Of a stretch of 64,000 nucleotides of DNA, positions 35,031 to 48,700 are shown piece by piece. The first letter of the stretch is position 1, and every line of letters begins with the position of its first letter. A program made the translations under genes and the position numbers. The notes beneath the pieces are model-generated. The model did not search any database, was not told the origin of the DNA, and worked only from the letters and a program-made list of their open reading frames with translations. Origin of the DNA: Prunella strophiata (lineage: Eukaryota > Chordata > Aves > Passeriformes > Prunellidae); the NCBI GenBank assembly GCA_036583965.1, contig JAZBQD010000001.1, positions 29,360,597 to 29,424,596 of the forward strand. Direction: 5' to 3'.

Positions 35031-36353
35031 GAGATTCTTTATACCAATTTAAAACAAACCCCACAACTTTAATTTAAGATAGGTAGATGATTATGAAGAC
35101 CAATCAGAGGTTACATATTTGTTTTGTCATGAGCTGGAATGGGAAATATTCTAATTAAAACTTGTAGTAGAAAGCTTTTTGCAAGTTTTCAAAGTTCAGT
35201 AGGCTTGGGATCTTATGAAGTGCTTAATAATGAAAAAAATTCTATGGAGAATTTTAAGGCAAGGAAGAAGAAACATGACATTTCTTAATTAGTCTGTAGT
35301 CTGTGTCCCCATTGGGCAACCACACCTCTCAAAGCATTTTAAGTAAAGCAATCTGCAAGCAGCTGCTTCTGCAACAGACACGTCTTTGCATATTCTCTGG
35401 ATGGGTGTTTGATTTGGCATTTCAAAACCAGTCAGATTCAAGACAAGGAGGAAAAAATCACCCAACAGTATTAAACCATATGAATACCCAGCAGATATTT
35501 TCATTTTATTACAGCAGTAAACATAACCAAATAGATTTGATTCATCTGCAGTGTTAAGACCTTCACCACCTACTGAGAGATGAATATTTGAAGCTCTTAC
35601 TATTGTTTTCAAAGTTGAGCTGTACAAACCTTTTCACCTGGACAAACACAGAGAAAATATAGATCCTATCTATTTACATTTGAAGAAAAAAGGAGAGATA
35701 TGCAAAACATGAAAAAAAGGTAGAAGATAGAAACATAGAGAATCAAGACAGAAAAATGTATGTTTAGGGGATGGAAAAGACTAAAGTCTAAAAGGGCAAA
35801 AAAAGAGAAAATATCTTCAATGTTATTTTCTTGAAGTATATTATTATTTTTTGTATTTTATGCTTTCTTTTATCTCTTGTACCCATCATCTCTGGATCAC
35901 AAAAGACTGCAAAAGGCAATCAAAACAGATCTGGCTTCGTTAAGTCTCACTAACTAAGACCATTCCAAGTGAAAACTCAGCCACTTTTCATTACCCAAGT
36001 GAGATGTCTGACTAAATCCTCTTGATATGAGTATAATTTATCTTCCAACCTTTTATTTCCCCATTTCCTTTTTCCCACTAAATTCTTATTTTCCTTATAC
36101 ATTCTCATTTTCCCTTCCTTTTCTTTCTTCATGTTTGCCCTGCAAACATAAAGTATAAATGGCAAAAGGATAATCTGGAGCAATCACCATTAAAGGGCCA
36201 TTAAAACTATTAATTAATTCACTGGCAGTGGCACCAACAGCACACAACCATGGCACACACAAACAGAATGACACCCGTGCCACCGTGATGGCTCTCAGGT
36301 ACTGGTGGCAATCCAGTCAGGATTTTTCCATCTGATGGCTGAGTCCAGAGGAT
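35028..36353. other. No gene seen; purine-rich then pyrimidine-rich
   Basis: The plus strand is purine-rich at about 35680-35815 and pyrimidine-rich at about 36045-36135. No repeat family or exon was recognised. Confidence 0.4.
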
Positions 36354-36776
36354 CAAAAAATCATCAAAATGGTTTGAGTTGGAATCAGAGAATGGATAGA
36401 AGACCTTACAGATTATCTAACTGAAAACCCCCCACCATGGGCAGGGACAGTTTCCACTAGCCCAGGCTGCTCAGGGCCACATGCAGCTTTGCCATGAACA
36501 CTGACAGGCAGAGGGCAAACAAAACTTCTCCAGGCAGCCTGTTCCAATGCCTCACCACCCTCACAGCAAAGATTTTCTTCCTAGTACCTAATCTAAATCT
36601 ACACTCTTTCAGTTTGGAGCCATTACCCTTTGTGCTGTCCCTTTGTCAAAAGTACCTGTCCAGGTTCCCTGTAGGATCCCTTTAGGCACTCAGAGGTGTT
36701 AGAAGCTCTGCTGGAGACTTCTGCTCTCCAGGTTGAACAGCTCTGACATTCTCTCAGCCTGTCTCTGTAGGAGAGG
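36354..36776 (-). mobile_element. CR1 LINE fragment, 3' end, minus strand
   Basis: On the plus strand the CR1 reverse complement is easy to follow: AATGGTTTGAGTTGGAA, CACCATGGGCAGGGACAG, CAGGCAGCCTGTTCCAATGC, CTCACCACCCTCACAGCAAA and TTTCTTCCTAGTACCTAATC. It continues with TTGGAGCCATTACCCTTTGT and closes with CTCTCAGCCTGTCTCTGTAG. About 420 bases are present, 5'-truncated, with several small changes. The ORF2 protein is not preserved. Confidence 0.9.
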
Positions 36777-39700
36777 ATAAATAAAAACTTTAGCATATAA
36801 GGAGCTGGGAGTTTAGATCCTTTTAAGTTTTCTTACACCTAAGAGCAGGTCTCCAGCTCCTGTAAAATGGGGGCTTTAGTGAATTCCATACAGTGTTCAG
36901 GAGATGGAGGAAGAAATCTGTGGTGCAGGAAGCCTTATTACTTCTGCAAGAAACTGGAATGGTGACATATATTCTTCAATGCCATCTGCTGGCACTTTAT
37001 TTAATAGTGAATTTTTCAAAAATATCTACATTTAAACTGCTTATAAAAACAGGAGTCTGAAGTTTTATATTGTTTAGCTTTCAATGCCTGGCCAAAAATA
37101 AACATGAATCTGGATTGCTCATGACCATTGCTCCACTTCCCCTGTTACCTTATGATCTCTAAGGATATGTCATGGATTTTTAGAGTGGTAGGAACGATTG
37201 AACTATTTAAAGGGCCTACTTAATCTCTAACAATTTTCAAAATCATAATTTTATTAGCTATTTCATACAGTAACAATGCAGAATAATTTTTTTTTAACTG
37301 GTAAGGAAGGTGTCTGAGATACTCAATTTACAGGGAATTTCTTAAATCTATATAAAAATATATAATCTATATCTATATATAAAAATAATGAGAGCACTAA
37401 TAATTAAAACTAATGTGCTTTCAGTCAATGTTTCACTCACAGCCATTATCTGTAGCTTTTCCCTGCTCTTTCCTGAGTCTGTAGGCTCAGTGCACAGAGC
37501 AAACACTGACGTTACAAAGCAGAGATATATTTATAACAGGACCAACAGCTGAAAAATCAGAAGACTTGTAAGAAGCTTAATGTGCAAAAGAGCTTGGTGC
37601 TGGGGTGAAAGGGAGGGCACTGGGACAGCCAGTGCTTCTGATCTCTGCCTAGTCTGCTTTTAACATAATGACAAATGATCCTCAATGATTTCTACATCAT
37701 GGACTCCTGATTACACTTAAATTATTTTGAAAGCTTAGATTTATGTTAAATTAACACATTCTCATGATTTCTGGAATAAGGCTGTCAAGTGCTGTCTCAG
37801 ACTGTAAAGGAGCTTTTGCAGTATTCAGGGTTAGTCTTGAGTGGTCCAAATTCTGTAAGAAATTTATCAAGAAGTTATGCAATAAAGATTGTTTTCATAC
37901 TTCTTCCATTTGAGAGAAGCAGCAAGGTGGTTACTTAATTTTATTGGCACTTATTGTATTCAGCCTTTTGTGTACTATTTTAATTATTCCAGGACCAGCA
38001 TAATTCAGAAGACCTTCAAAGTAATCAGATTATAAATCAATGCAAATTGTTAACCTATTATTATTTTAAATTTTATGGAAACACTTCAAATACCACATAA
38101 ATTCTGCACTCACTTGCTGTCCCTGCAGAGTTAATCCAGGAGGAAAAAGTGGCCCCATGTCACAAGGGACACAACCAGACTAAAATTACCTAAATAGCAC
38201 AAGAAGATTGGAATGGTTTGTGACATGTAGCATGTCATTCCCTATTGTCTTGCACCTTTTGTAGTCATTTATATCAATACATTTATACCAATGTCTGTAA
38301 ATGGCACACACATACATGATTGTATTCCCAGGAAACCTAAAGATACCAGACACCGTTTTTACAGATAATGCTCAAAGAAATGGACTACAATTTATACCCT
38401 GTTATTCATCCATGAAAGACTAATTTAAGGTTTTGATCTACACAATATTCATATCCTTTTAAATTCTGTGAAAGCTATTCCTTTTTAATAATGGTGCCTC
38501 TTACCCACATTAATACAGAAAAAATTACTTGCATTTTAAAAATTCTATTTGGTCTTTCTGTGCAATGACTTCCTTAATTTTGTGGAGATTCATTGACTCT
38601 TTAATTTCTCAATTCAGTATGAAACAAATGGATAAATCTTTTCAGGAAATAGGCAGGTTAAGAAGCAAAAGATGTTCTGTAAGCCAAAATGTAGAGGCAA
38701 TCATTCAGCTCCAAAAAAAAAAAAAAAGAAACAAACAAAAAAAAGGGGATAAATTTGAAAATAAAGTCAAATGCTTTTAGCCTACTTTTCTTATGACATT
38801 TTAGAAGCTCATCTCCTCCAATTAAAATAATAAAAAAAATACAGAAAAGGCCTATATTTCATGAATGCATTGAATATGCTTTCTGTGCTCTCACCAGCGA
38901 GACCTGCAGAAGTTAAGTTACTGAATTTCAGAAGAAAGAGCATGGGCACTTGTTTGGAAAGACTGGCATTTATACACAAAGGTTTGTATAATGGGAAAAC
39001 TATCAAGTTTTGGTGCAGTGTTCAGTGGTGTAAGCCAGATTTTTTTTCCAGCTAGACCTGATCCAAACTGTGGTATAGCTATTAATTAAAAAAATGAAGA
39101 CTGAAAAACTGTTGATATGGTTTTCTGATGAGCTCAAAATTAAATTAATCATATTTCAAACTATTGGAAAATTAACTTCTTTTTATCAACCTCTAATTTA
39201 AAAATTTTTGCAACCATTCTAGGCATGAAACTTTCAAGAGGGAGAAAGAAATGGTGTGTCCTGCCCTAATGATAATCATAGAAAATGAACCAGAGCTGAC
39301 AAGTCTCCCAACAGAACCAGGAAGAGAAAGTACCAGATGTGGCCACAGGCAGAAACATTGTATGATCTGGCACAGTGCTGTATCATCAACAACTTGGCAC
39401 AACTGCATTTGTTCTGTCAAACACTCCTTGTGATGGCAAGTGAATTATTCCCCTAGAATTTAGAGCAGGGAAAGTAAAGGGGAAAAGGAAGTAACATTCC
39501 TCATGACTAAAGTGATAAACCAATACACTCTAAAACACAAATACTGAAATCTGCTCTTTCTATAAATCCATAGGATTTAATTCAAGGATGAATTCAGGGT
39601 GAACATTGCTACCTAGCCTCAAATTAGAATAAAGATTTTTAAAAAGAGAATGCACAACAGCCTCATTTCTTTTTCATGAAGCTACACCTATTTACATGCA

Positions 39701-42134
39701 CCTATCATTTATTCCCTTCTCTTGATTAGAAACTATTTTTTTTTTGTGTCATTCCAAACTCATTTGGGTTTTGCAGTTCAGGAGATTAACTAAAATGTGT
39801 GCACTGATTTTCATGCAAAGATGAAAAAATAAAAAAGTGGGTCTCTAAAAACAGAGAAAGCATCAGGGAAAGTAAAACCAATCCAGTAATTATGCAAAAA
39901 GCCAAGCTGAGGCATTAGGATGGGAGAAAGAGCAAACCTTCCTTCTGGGCCAGGCTTCACCTTCTCAGGAAACAGAGTCCCTTGTAAATGCATGCTTTGT
40001 TTTTTTCTTTTCTTTTTGGAATTGAAAATTTAATGTCCATGACATAAACAGCTGGAATTAATGATAGCTAGAGTCACAAACTTTAAAAAGCGGCTCTGAA
40101 ATGCATCTTTCACAAAAAGCTTGATCTTTTAGTTTTGATCAAAACTATCAGTATTTTTATCAAGCCAGTAAAGTATTTTGAATTCTCCCATTCTTTCTGT
40201 TGACAAATAAAAGAAATATGACATCACAAGCAAATGAGGAAAAAGCAAAAGGCTTTTCCTATGTGAGAATTTAAAAAAATCACTCAGAGACAAAGATAAA
40301 AAGTGCTTATGTTACCAGTCAGAGAATCTCTTGAACTAAATGACAAGGAGAACCCTGCCCAGAAGGATTACTCTGTTGAGAACAGTGGTACCATGCATCA
40401 GAGGAAAAAGCACTCCTGTTCCACAATCAGGAAAGGGATAGGGACTATTTCCAAAAGTACCCACTATGTGCATTAAGTCCTTTCTCACTAACATCAATCA
40501 AACTTCCAGCAGGATTAAATTTTTCAGCCTTCTAAAATGGAAACCGCAATTCTCAGAATATTCTGTGAAATCTGTGGGGGAAAAAAAAAAAAAAAACCCA
40601 AACCAAAAAGAACTCAAGACTGAGGGAGGGCTTTTGGAGAACCACAGTATAGAGGGCTCTAGGATTACTAACTGGATTTCAAAATCTCCATTAATTTGAT
40701 CTAACACCATGAAAAGTGACAAAAGTTAGTACAGGTGGGTTAGAAGTAGTACCTTAATATTGTGATATTGCAATAAAAATCACTGTCCTAGAAGGAAGCA
40801 CTGCATCTCTATGGCATCACAGACTTGCAATAGGAAAACAATTTTCAAAGTTTTCAAATTATTTAAGATATTGTTGAATGAATATTAGGGAAAAAAATCC
40901 CAACAGCAGGATTTCCTAGCCTATATGACAGTCTCTTAAGAGAAGTAAAGGAATCCACTATGATTTCCTAATTTAGGAAGGCTAGGACAAAGTGCTGGAA
41001 GATATCCTGTAGTGAACAATACAGCATTTGCCAGTGAGTTGCACAAGATGACCTAATTTGCCTTTTGCATAAGCTGGTGATTTAGCCAGATGCTCTAATT
41101 AAAAATATTCATCTGAGGGTGACTGATTACTAAGCAGAGCTGCAAATTTTTGGGAAAATCTTTCCCATGAACAGTCATATTTTTAAAAAGAATAGTAGAG
41201 CCCAGTGAATGGACCAAGTCAAGAAATCAAAGTCTAATATCTCTACTGGAGATATTGAAAGCCACGAAAAAAACCCCAAAACAAACAGAACAATTAGTTG
41301 CTAGGAAATGCACTTTTTCCTTTTCTTGAAAATGCTTCAAATTTCTTTCCAGTGTCCCAGGATTTGGGATCTGTTCTTGCCCCTAGGTGTCTGCTCACTG
41401 CTACACTTGAAAACTAGTTGGAAATTATTGTCCAGAGGAGATAAAAAGCTTTTCTTTATGAACTGTAGGGGAGGGGTAGTACAATTATACATAAATATAA
41501 TATAATATACAGAACTATACATAAATTGAGCATACCTCAATTTATATATATAAATATATATAGTCTACCACAGCGTCCATATGTCATGAAGTCCTGTAGG
41601 TGATGCATGGATCTTTTATATATTATATTTCAGATCCATTAGTAAGATTGGGCATGCACTCTGTGCCACAGGTACCCAAACTGTTCTGAGCTATACTACT
41701 GCACTGACATGAAGTTTCTAGCAAAAATGTATACCAGTGCTCTAAAAAAACCAGCTTGGATGTGTCATGCAGCCTTCTCCAAATGCACCATTTCACAGGC
41801 TGAATTTCCTTTTATGCTCTTGGTAAATCTGAAACACAAATGTTGGTTTGAGTTTTCAGTCAGGAACACACACTTCTATCACCTGCCCAGCAAAGCCTGG
41901 ATTAATTTAACTTTCAAGATTTTTGATCTCTTAACTCCATTTCTCCAAGCAGAAATCTCAGAGTATTTAGGTGAAGTCATGTGTTTGAAGCAAAGGCTAG
42001 AAGTGCCTTTAAATTGATTTGTCTTTATCATTTTCTATTGTTTAATTAAGTGGGGCTACTTCCAGAGATTACCTGCAGGTACATTTTCCACACTGCAAAC
42101 ATTATTATGTGCAGAGAAAGCGCAACAAACACAG
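36777..42134. other. No gene seen; AT-rich with small palindromes
   Basis: Strongly AT-rich, with AT microsatellite-like stretches at about 37345-37385 and 41490-41570 and A-rich runs at 38712-38745 and 40578-40597. An 18-base perfect palindrome TAGTTTTGATCAAAACTA is at 40130-40147. ATAAATTGAG (41521-41530) and CTCAATTTAT (41536-41545) form an inverted repeat with a 5-nt loop. No exon or repeat family was recognised. Confidence 0.4.
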
Positions 42135-42704
42135 TGTTGTGCTTTAACCCCAGCCAGCAACTCAGCTCCAGGCAGCTGTTCAATCACTCCCCCCTGGTGG
42201 GAGGGAGGGAATCAGAAGGGCAAAAGTGAGAAAATCTGTGTGTTGAAATAAAGACAGTTTAATAGGGAAAGCAGAGCAAGGAGTTTATTCTCCACTTCCC
42301 ATGGGCAGGCAGGTGTTCAGCCGACCCCAGGAGAGCAGGGCTCCATCGCACAGAACGGTGACTTGGGAAGACAAATGCCAGCCTTCCCCCTCTGAGCCTT
42401 CCCCCCTTCTCCTTCTTCCCACAGCTTTTTATGCTGAACACAAAGTCACATGGCCTGGACTCTCCCTTGGGTCACTTGGGGCCAGCTGTCCTGACCTTCT
42501 CCCCTCCCAACTCCTTGTGCACTCCCAGCCTCTTCCCCAGTGGGTGAGGAGCAGAAAAAGGCCTTGGCTCTGTTTAATGCTGCTCAGCAGTAAGGAAAAC
42601 ATCCCTGAGTTATCAGCACTGCTTCACACCCAAAACACATGCCCAAACCACAGCCCATGGCAGCTACTAGAAGAGAATTAACCACCCAGCCAAAGCCAGC
42701 ACCA
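42135..42704 (-). mobile_element. Solo LTR of an endogenous retrovirus, minus strand
   Basis: Read on the plus strand it runs from TGTTGTGCTTTAACCCCAGC to AACCACCCAGCCAAAGCCAG plus CACCA. That is the reverse complement of the LTR type seen at 9803. Minus-strand signals are present in the right order: a TATA-like CATAAAAA (42426-42433) and, downstream on that strand, an ATTAAA polyadenylation-type signal (42258-42263). The middle part (CACTTCCCATGGGCAGGCAG and the CCCC/CTTC-rich block after it) differs from the 9803 copy, so it is another subfamily. It has no internal retroviral genes and no clear target-site duplication. The 126-codon frame inside is an accident of its GC-rich composition. 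Confidence 0.85.
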
Positions 42705-45700
42705 TGCCATGCCAGGGCACAGGGACGGGGCTGTCACCTGGGCTGTGCGGGGGCAGTGTGCTGTCCTGGCACCTCCTGCACACAGGCCAGGGTGAGAGCT
42801 CTTCTGAACTAGCCAAGCCTGCCAACTGAGCCAAACTGCCAGGGGAAGAAGGCTGTGGGGTTTGGAGGGTGATGTTCAGCAAGACAAGTGTAGAATTCTT
42901 CAAGCAGCTGACAGAGATATCACTAGAATAATTTGATGGAATTGATAAAGGGGAAATTTCAGTGTAATATTTTGATGTTCTTGTCAGTGTCACCAGGACT
43001 GGTGAGACTTGTTCAACTGTGTAATAATCATCCAGGAAAACAGATGAAGTTTTGTCACAAGAAAAATGGAAGAATAATTTGACACATCATTCAGATGTAT
43101 ACTTTCTGAAGGAGTTCTGTACCAGCAGCTAGATAGGACAAACCAGTTCTTTTCTAGGTCTGGGGCCAACTTCTTATCAGTATCTCTTCTCTGAAATTAG
43201 GAGAGCAATCCTGCCTTACATCTGACAACTTGACATTGAATTTCTGTGAGGCTTAATGTCTACCTACAAAACACCTCCATTGAAGTCTCATTGGGATTTT
43301 GACTGTGTAATAATGTGACATGAAAATTTCCAAATTGATAATAGAAAACTCAAATAATATCATAGGAATAAGTGGTTATTTCTTGCTAAAATATCTCTAT
43401 GACAGTGCAAGAGACCTGATGCCTATGACAATTCCATGCCAGCCGTGGAAGGAAGAACACAATCTGTTACTTTATGGATGAGGAGGCAAGTTTAAAAAAA
43501 TGTTAAAACATCCCTTGTTTTAAATGCAAAGGAGTTTTCAGAAAAAAAGAAAGCCACTTCTCATTTCAAGTATTTCATCTGTGAGCTGCATTTTTTTCTT
43601 TTTAAGAGAATAGACAGCTCTGCAAAAGGAGTTGATTTTAGGATACTCATTACAGGGCAATTATAGTCTACAGCAAAGGCGGTCCTGGAACTTCCATAAA
43701 AATCTTCTGCCCCTTTTCCACTGGTCATAGATCACATTTTCCAGGCTCAGACATCAGAAGCCTCATAAGTGAGTAATCCTTAAAGAGTTTGCCTTCATCT
43801 TTTGCAACCTGCAGGGAAAGGTTTTCTCTGAGATCCGAAAGCTCACTGATGGTAAATGGTTCAGGTGAGACCATTTTCTCCAGCAGTTTTATCCTCACTG
43901 AAGTTAAACCCACTGCACTGAGTACTCAGTTGCTGTTTGAAGGGGAAAGGAAGAAAGAAAAGGAATAAAACCCTAACTTTCTCCAGCTCAATCCAAATGC
44001 CTTTTCTGTAGACCTCAGAAACTGATTGCAATTTCAGTCAAAGGAGCTTATCTAGTGGGGGCTACCATTTTCTCACAAAGCCCCCTGGCCATGGAATTGT
44101 GTACAAAATGCACCCCAGAAGGATTAAATCTGAGTGGGAGGCTCATTTCTCTCTGTCACTCGGTTTGCTCCAGCATGGGAGGAGTAGTATGTTATCAGCA
44201 AGGGCAGGACCCATGATCTTAAACCCTTGCTCTGTCTGGACTGTGAGGAAGTGAGACACGACTGGAACACTCACCTTTTCCCTGCTTAGGCACTGGCCTG
44301 GCAGCTCAGCCAAATGTTTCACCCATGGCATTTCATCAAAGCTCCCTACAACTCCAAACACACACACACAACCATCCAGAGAGGTGGAAATATTTAGGAA
44401 ATAATGGCAGTGTGCTGACAAATGTTCATTGTAAATGGTGCTGCCATAGCAGCAAAAGCCTTCCTAAATCCACACAAATGGATTACCATTAGCAAGATCT
44501 GATGCTTGCTTACAGGAGGCAAAGTTGTCACTTATGAAAGGCAAAGGAAAAAAATGAGATCATGGTTAGACTATTACAATATATTTATGTATTTGGGTAA
44601 ATTGTATTTGCATCACTGTGTTTCCTCTGGACTGTGGAAGAAAGGAGACTGACATCTGCTAGTCTTTAGACTGTACTTTTCTAACAGCAGGGCTTGTGGG
44701 ATAAAATCTGTTTATTGGCCACTCATTCATCACCTCAACTAGAAATATTACTGATGAAGGGTACTCATATTGCAGCAGTGGATTAAAGATTCTCCTCAGA
44801 AGAGGTGTCTGAATCTGGACTTTTCTCCAGCACTGAGCTCTCTGGAACAGCTCTCAGGAGCTGCAAGTGGCACACCTGCATGGAAGGATGGAACACCTCA
44901 GTCAGAGCCACAGGAGGCATTTCCACCCTGCTGCACATGGGAGAGGCAGCATGGGGAGCTGGAGCACGTGTTCTGACTGAAGGACCAAAAGTATGAATTT
45001 CATCTGCTTCCTTTCCTAGATCCCTCCAGACAGATCTTAAAGGACAGCTTGGTATAGATTTAAACAGCTCTTCTATAAATTCAGACAAAATAAGAAGAAA
45101 ATAATGCAAGTCTGGTCCTTGCAGGATCCAGAACACTTGTTTGGCTGGACAGTGGGTGCAAGGCTGTGCAGTTGTTCCTCTACAATGTGTGTTCTGGCAT
45201 GTATTTAAATGTATGCCTTCCCACTGCTAGGGGAGACAACCCCTTGATTTTTGTTTCATTGTAAACAGAACAAATAACATTTTTTGTCATTCATTAACTC
45301 TCTAATATTTTCTTAATTTAATCTCTTCCACTTTCAATTATGAAAGCCTTTGAGATTTGAGTTGTTAGTCAGGCATGGGGGTGCTTCATTTAAGGGCTTT
45401 TTGCAATGGTTTAATTAGCAATCAGAGGCTTGTCTGCTTTGCTCAGAGACACTGTCAGAAGTAATAGTGATCCTTTGATATTAAATTTGGAGAAGTAGAT
45501 TTCTGCTGATGTTTTATGAACTGGAATAGTTCTGATTATTTTTTCCTTTCTCTATTCTCAACACCACTATCATAAATATGTCCATTTTCTAGTTGTCATC
45601 AAGCAGGTATTCCTTCTCTAACCTTGCATAAGCAGAACTTGAAATTTTCATTACTTAAACAGCAAAATGATTAAATTCTTGAGATGAAGGATGACCATTT

Positions 45701-48700
45701 GGTCTGATAATATAATGCTGGATGAGACATTCACAGTCAGGTCTGTATAAAGAATAAGTTGCAAACTTACATGGCAGAGAGCAGAGATACTTTGTATAGC
45801 CTCACAGCATCAGTGGGTTGCTTAGATGCTTGAGACCACATGCATGTGCCAATTAACTGCACAGGCACTTTCTGCCTCAATTTCAAACAGATTATGATTT
45901 CCAAAATAGATTAAAGCATCTTTCCGTCAGTTGAAAAAAACAGTTTTTGTTATGTAATGATCTTTCAGTTTCAAATTCTTAACATATAAAGCCCTCCCCC
46001 TGTGGAAGAATATACATCAGAATTCACAGTATATCCAGACTGGATGCAGTTGCTTTATTTTGATGCATTTGGTGTTATCGAGGGAGAGCTGGCAGTACAG
46101 ATCTCAATTGAATACTGTAGATTTAATACAGGTTACATTTTGAATTTTAAACAAGACTGAGCATACTATGAAATTGTAATTCATCAAGCTACCTAATTAA
46201 TGCTTAGAGATAGCTGAAAAATAAGTGCTAGCTTATTTCCTGCAGTAATTTTGACATTCAGAATTATTTTCTGTAGTGGGCTTTTTAGCACAAAGGTATA
46301 ATATGAAAGGGTGTTAAAAAATGTTTTAAGACAATTCCAGAAAGATCTTAATGAGATGTTTTGAATTACCTCATTGCAACATTTAGTTTCTATATTTTCA
46401 TTTGAAACATAATTGAATTTTTCTCATAGCAAAATTTGTATTTTCGTATTTGCTGTTGTGAAAACCGACTAAAATATTTTAAACGATGATATTTCTGATT
46501 ATTTAAAGTTTACATGGGCTACAGATGCTGCGAACTATCATATATAGAGCAGATAAAAATGTATGATCCAAATGATATAGCTTTAAGGCCTTTTTGCATG
46601 TACTACTAAAGCTGTTAAAAACTGCTTTACTTCACTGGAAGTGGAGCCTCTAGGATAGCACAGTGTTCTGTGCCTAAGTGGCCCGGAGGGAATTGTCACT
46701 AGAATTTCAGATGGAGTTGAGACAGCTTAAAGCCATTACAGGTCACTTTCCTAGCTAGGCCAGGATGCTTTCAGTGTCTGGAGCATCATGTGGGGTATGC
46801 CAGGTACTGCACCAGCCCTTCCTTGCCTTGGCTGCTCTGGCTGGAGAAGGGATGAGGACAAATGAGGTGCTGCACTGGCTCCCTTCTTACATCTTAGCAG
46901 CTGGGGAGGAGACTGGCTGGAGGGTCAGTTATTTCCCTAAGGACAGTTTGATAAAGAGGGGGGTAAATGAAGTTGGAAATACCTCCAAGATGGCCAGACA
47001 CTCAGCTTCAGGACATGAGAACGCTCCTAGTGAAATCTGAATTGCTCTGAGGATGCCAGCTGAGCACCCATGTTCCTTTGGTCTGGGCAGCCATAGGAAG
47101 CTCAATTGATGGATCTAAATGACATTATCAGAGCAGGAGCAGAAGACAGTGGCAGTGATTAAAACCAAAATGATCCACATGATACCTCATATTTTAGATA
47201 GGGTGAACAAAGTCATAAAGTTTAAGAACCTTTGATCTGTAGAAAAGAAAAAAGTTTTAAGGAAGCACTATAGAATTCCACAGGATCAACCCTCTCAGAC
47301 CTGGGAGAAATACAAGTAACCTGAAAGGCACTGGTCATGATTATATCTATTACTGCAATTGAGTCTTTGGGCTTAAAAGAGTGGCAGTGATGATCAGTTA
47401 CTGATTTATATTCCAGAAACATGCTATCAAGGATTAAAAAAAAGGTATTTTTTAATATCTATAAAAATATTATATATTTATTGCCTATTGTATGAGGCCT
47501 CAGCATTATGTAGAAGTATTTTTAAAACAAATTATGCTGACAGAATTGCAGAAGAGGTTAATATAAATAGCTCTTCTAATGGAGGCAAAGTGAATATCTG
47601 GGCATCTGAGCTAGATTATGGCTGGCTACTGTGTGTGCATGTGTGAATGTGTGAGACTGAAACAACCAGTTTCCCCTGCAGAATGCACCACTGGGGAGAG
47701 AGTGATACAGGGAATGGCTTATGGCCTGTGTGGATGATGGTAAAAATCAATGACTTGCCTTATTGAAAGGTGCCCTCAGGGGCAAAAAGCAGTGAATAGC
47801 TTATTAGTTTGTGTGTGCATGCTGGCAGATGATAAAGCAGCATTGAAATCAGTCATAGACCATAATAAAGTACCCATCCCCATCTTAAAGCCAGTGTGTA
47901 CTTCTGTCTCAGGGGAGAATGCCTCCATTAACCCAAACTGTGCAGTAACTCATCTTTAACCACAGAACAAATATGCAGTAGAAGAGGAACCAATAACAAT
48001 TTCTTATGGTTACTGATGCAAAAAAAATACAGCAGATAAATTACTGATGTGTAGGGCAAGATTTTTTTGGTGTAATATTCCATAATTCTATTTTACTGCT
48101 ATTTGGAATGGTGTTCCAGGAAGAGCTCCACTGTGGATCTGGCCTGATACCAAAAATATTTTACTCATTTCCAAAATAAAAGAGGACAACATACAGTGAT
48201 GCAAAAAAAAGAGTAGATGCAAGAGACAGAAGGTTCCAACCTTTTTATCTGCTTTGGAGTGTATTCAAATCATCCATTCAGATACATAAACCCACATACA
48301 ACTATGTTGTCACTGAAGTATTTATTGACCTTAAGATGTTGTCATCCTAGGCATGATATGCATTTGTTGGCATACATCTGATTAATGCCAATAATGCCTT
48401 CAGCAAATACAAGAGTCATTAAATGTGAAGATTCCCCATAAGAACACTTGGGTAGATCTGGCCTAAGAAGTAGAGGTGATGATTTCTCCTGGTTGCAAGG
48501 TGAAAGTACCAACTTCTGTAAGTATTTTCATACTTTATTATTTCCTAAGAGATGCTGAGGGCATCTGGGATTGCACCCATGGATATAAAAAATGAGTACA
48601 AAGTGTGTCTTTTTAAAAGGAGTTGGCACTGCAAAAATGCAGTATTTTGCCTTGAAATATGTCACAGTGATGTCTGTGTGGGGCAGAATAATTCCCTTAG

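Noticed and set aside
42301..42681. 126-codon frame as a retroviral or host protein
   Set aside because: It lies wholly inside the minus-strand solo LTR and follows the LTR consensus, not a coding gene.
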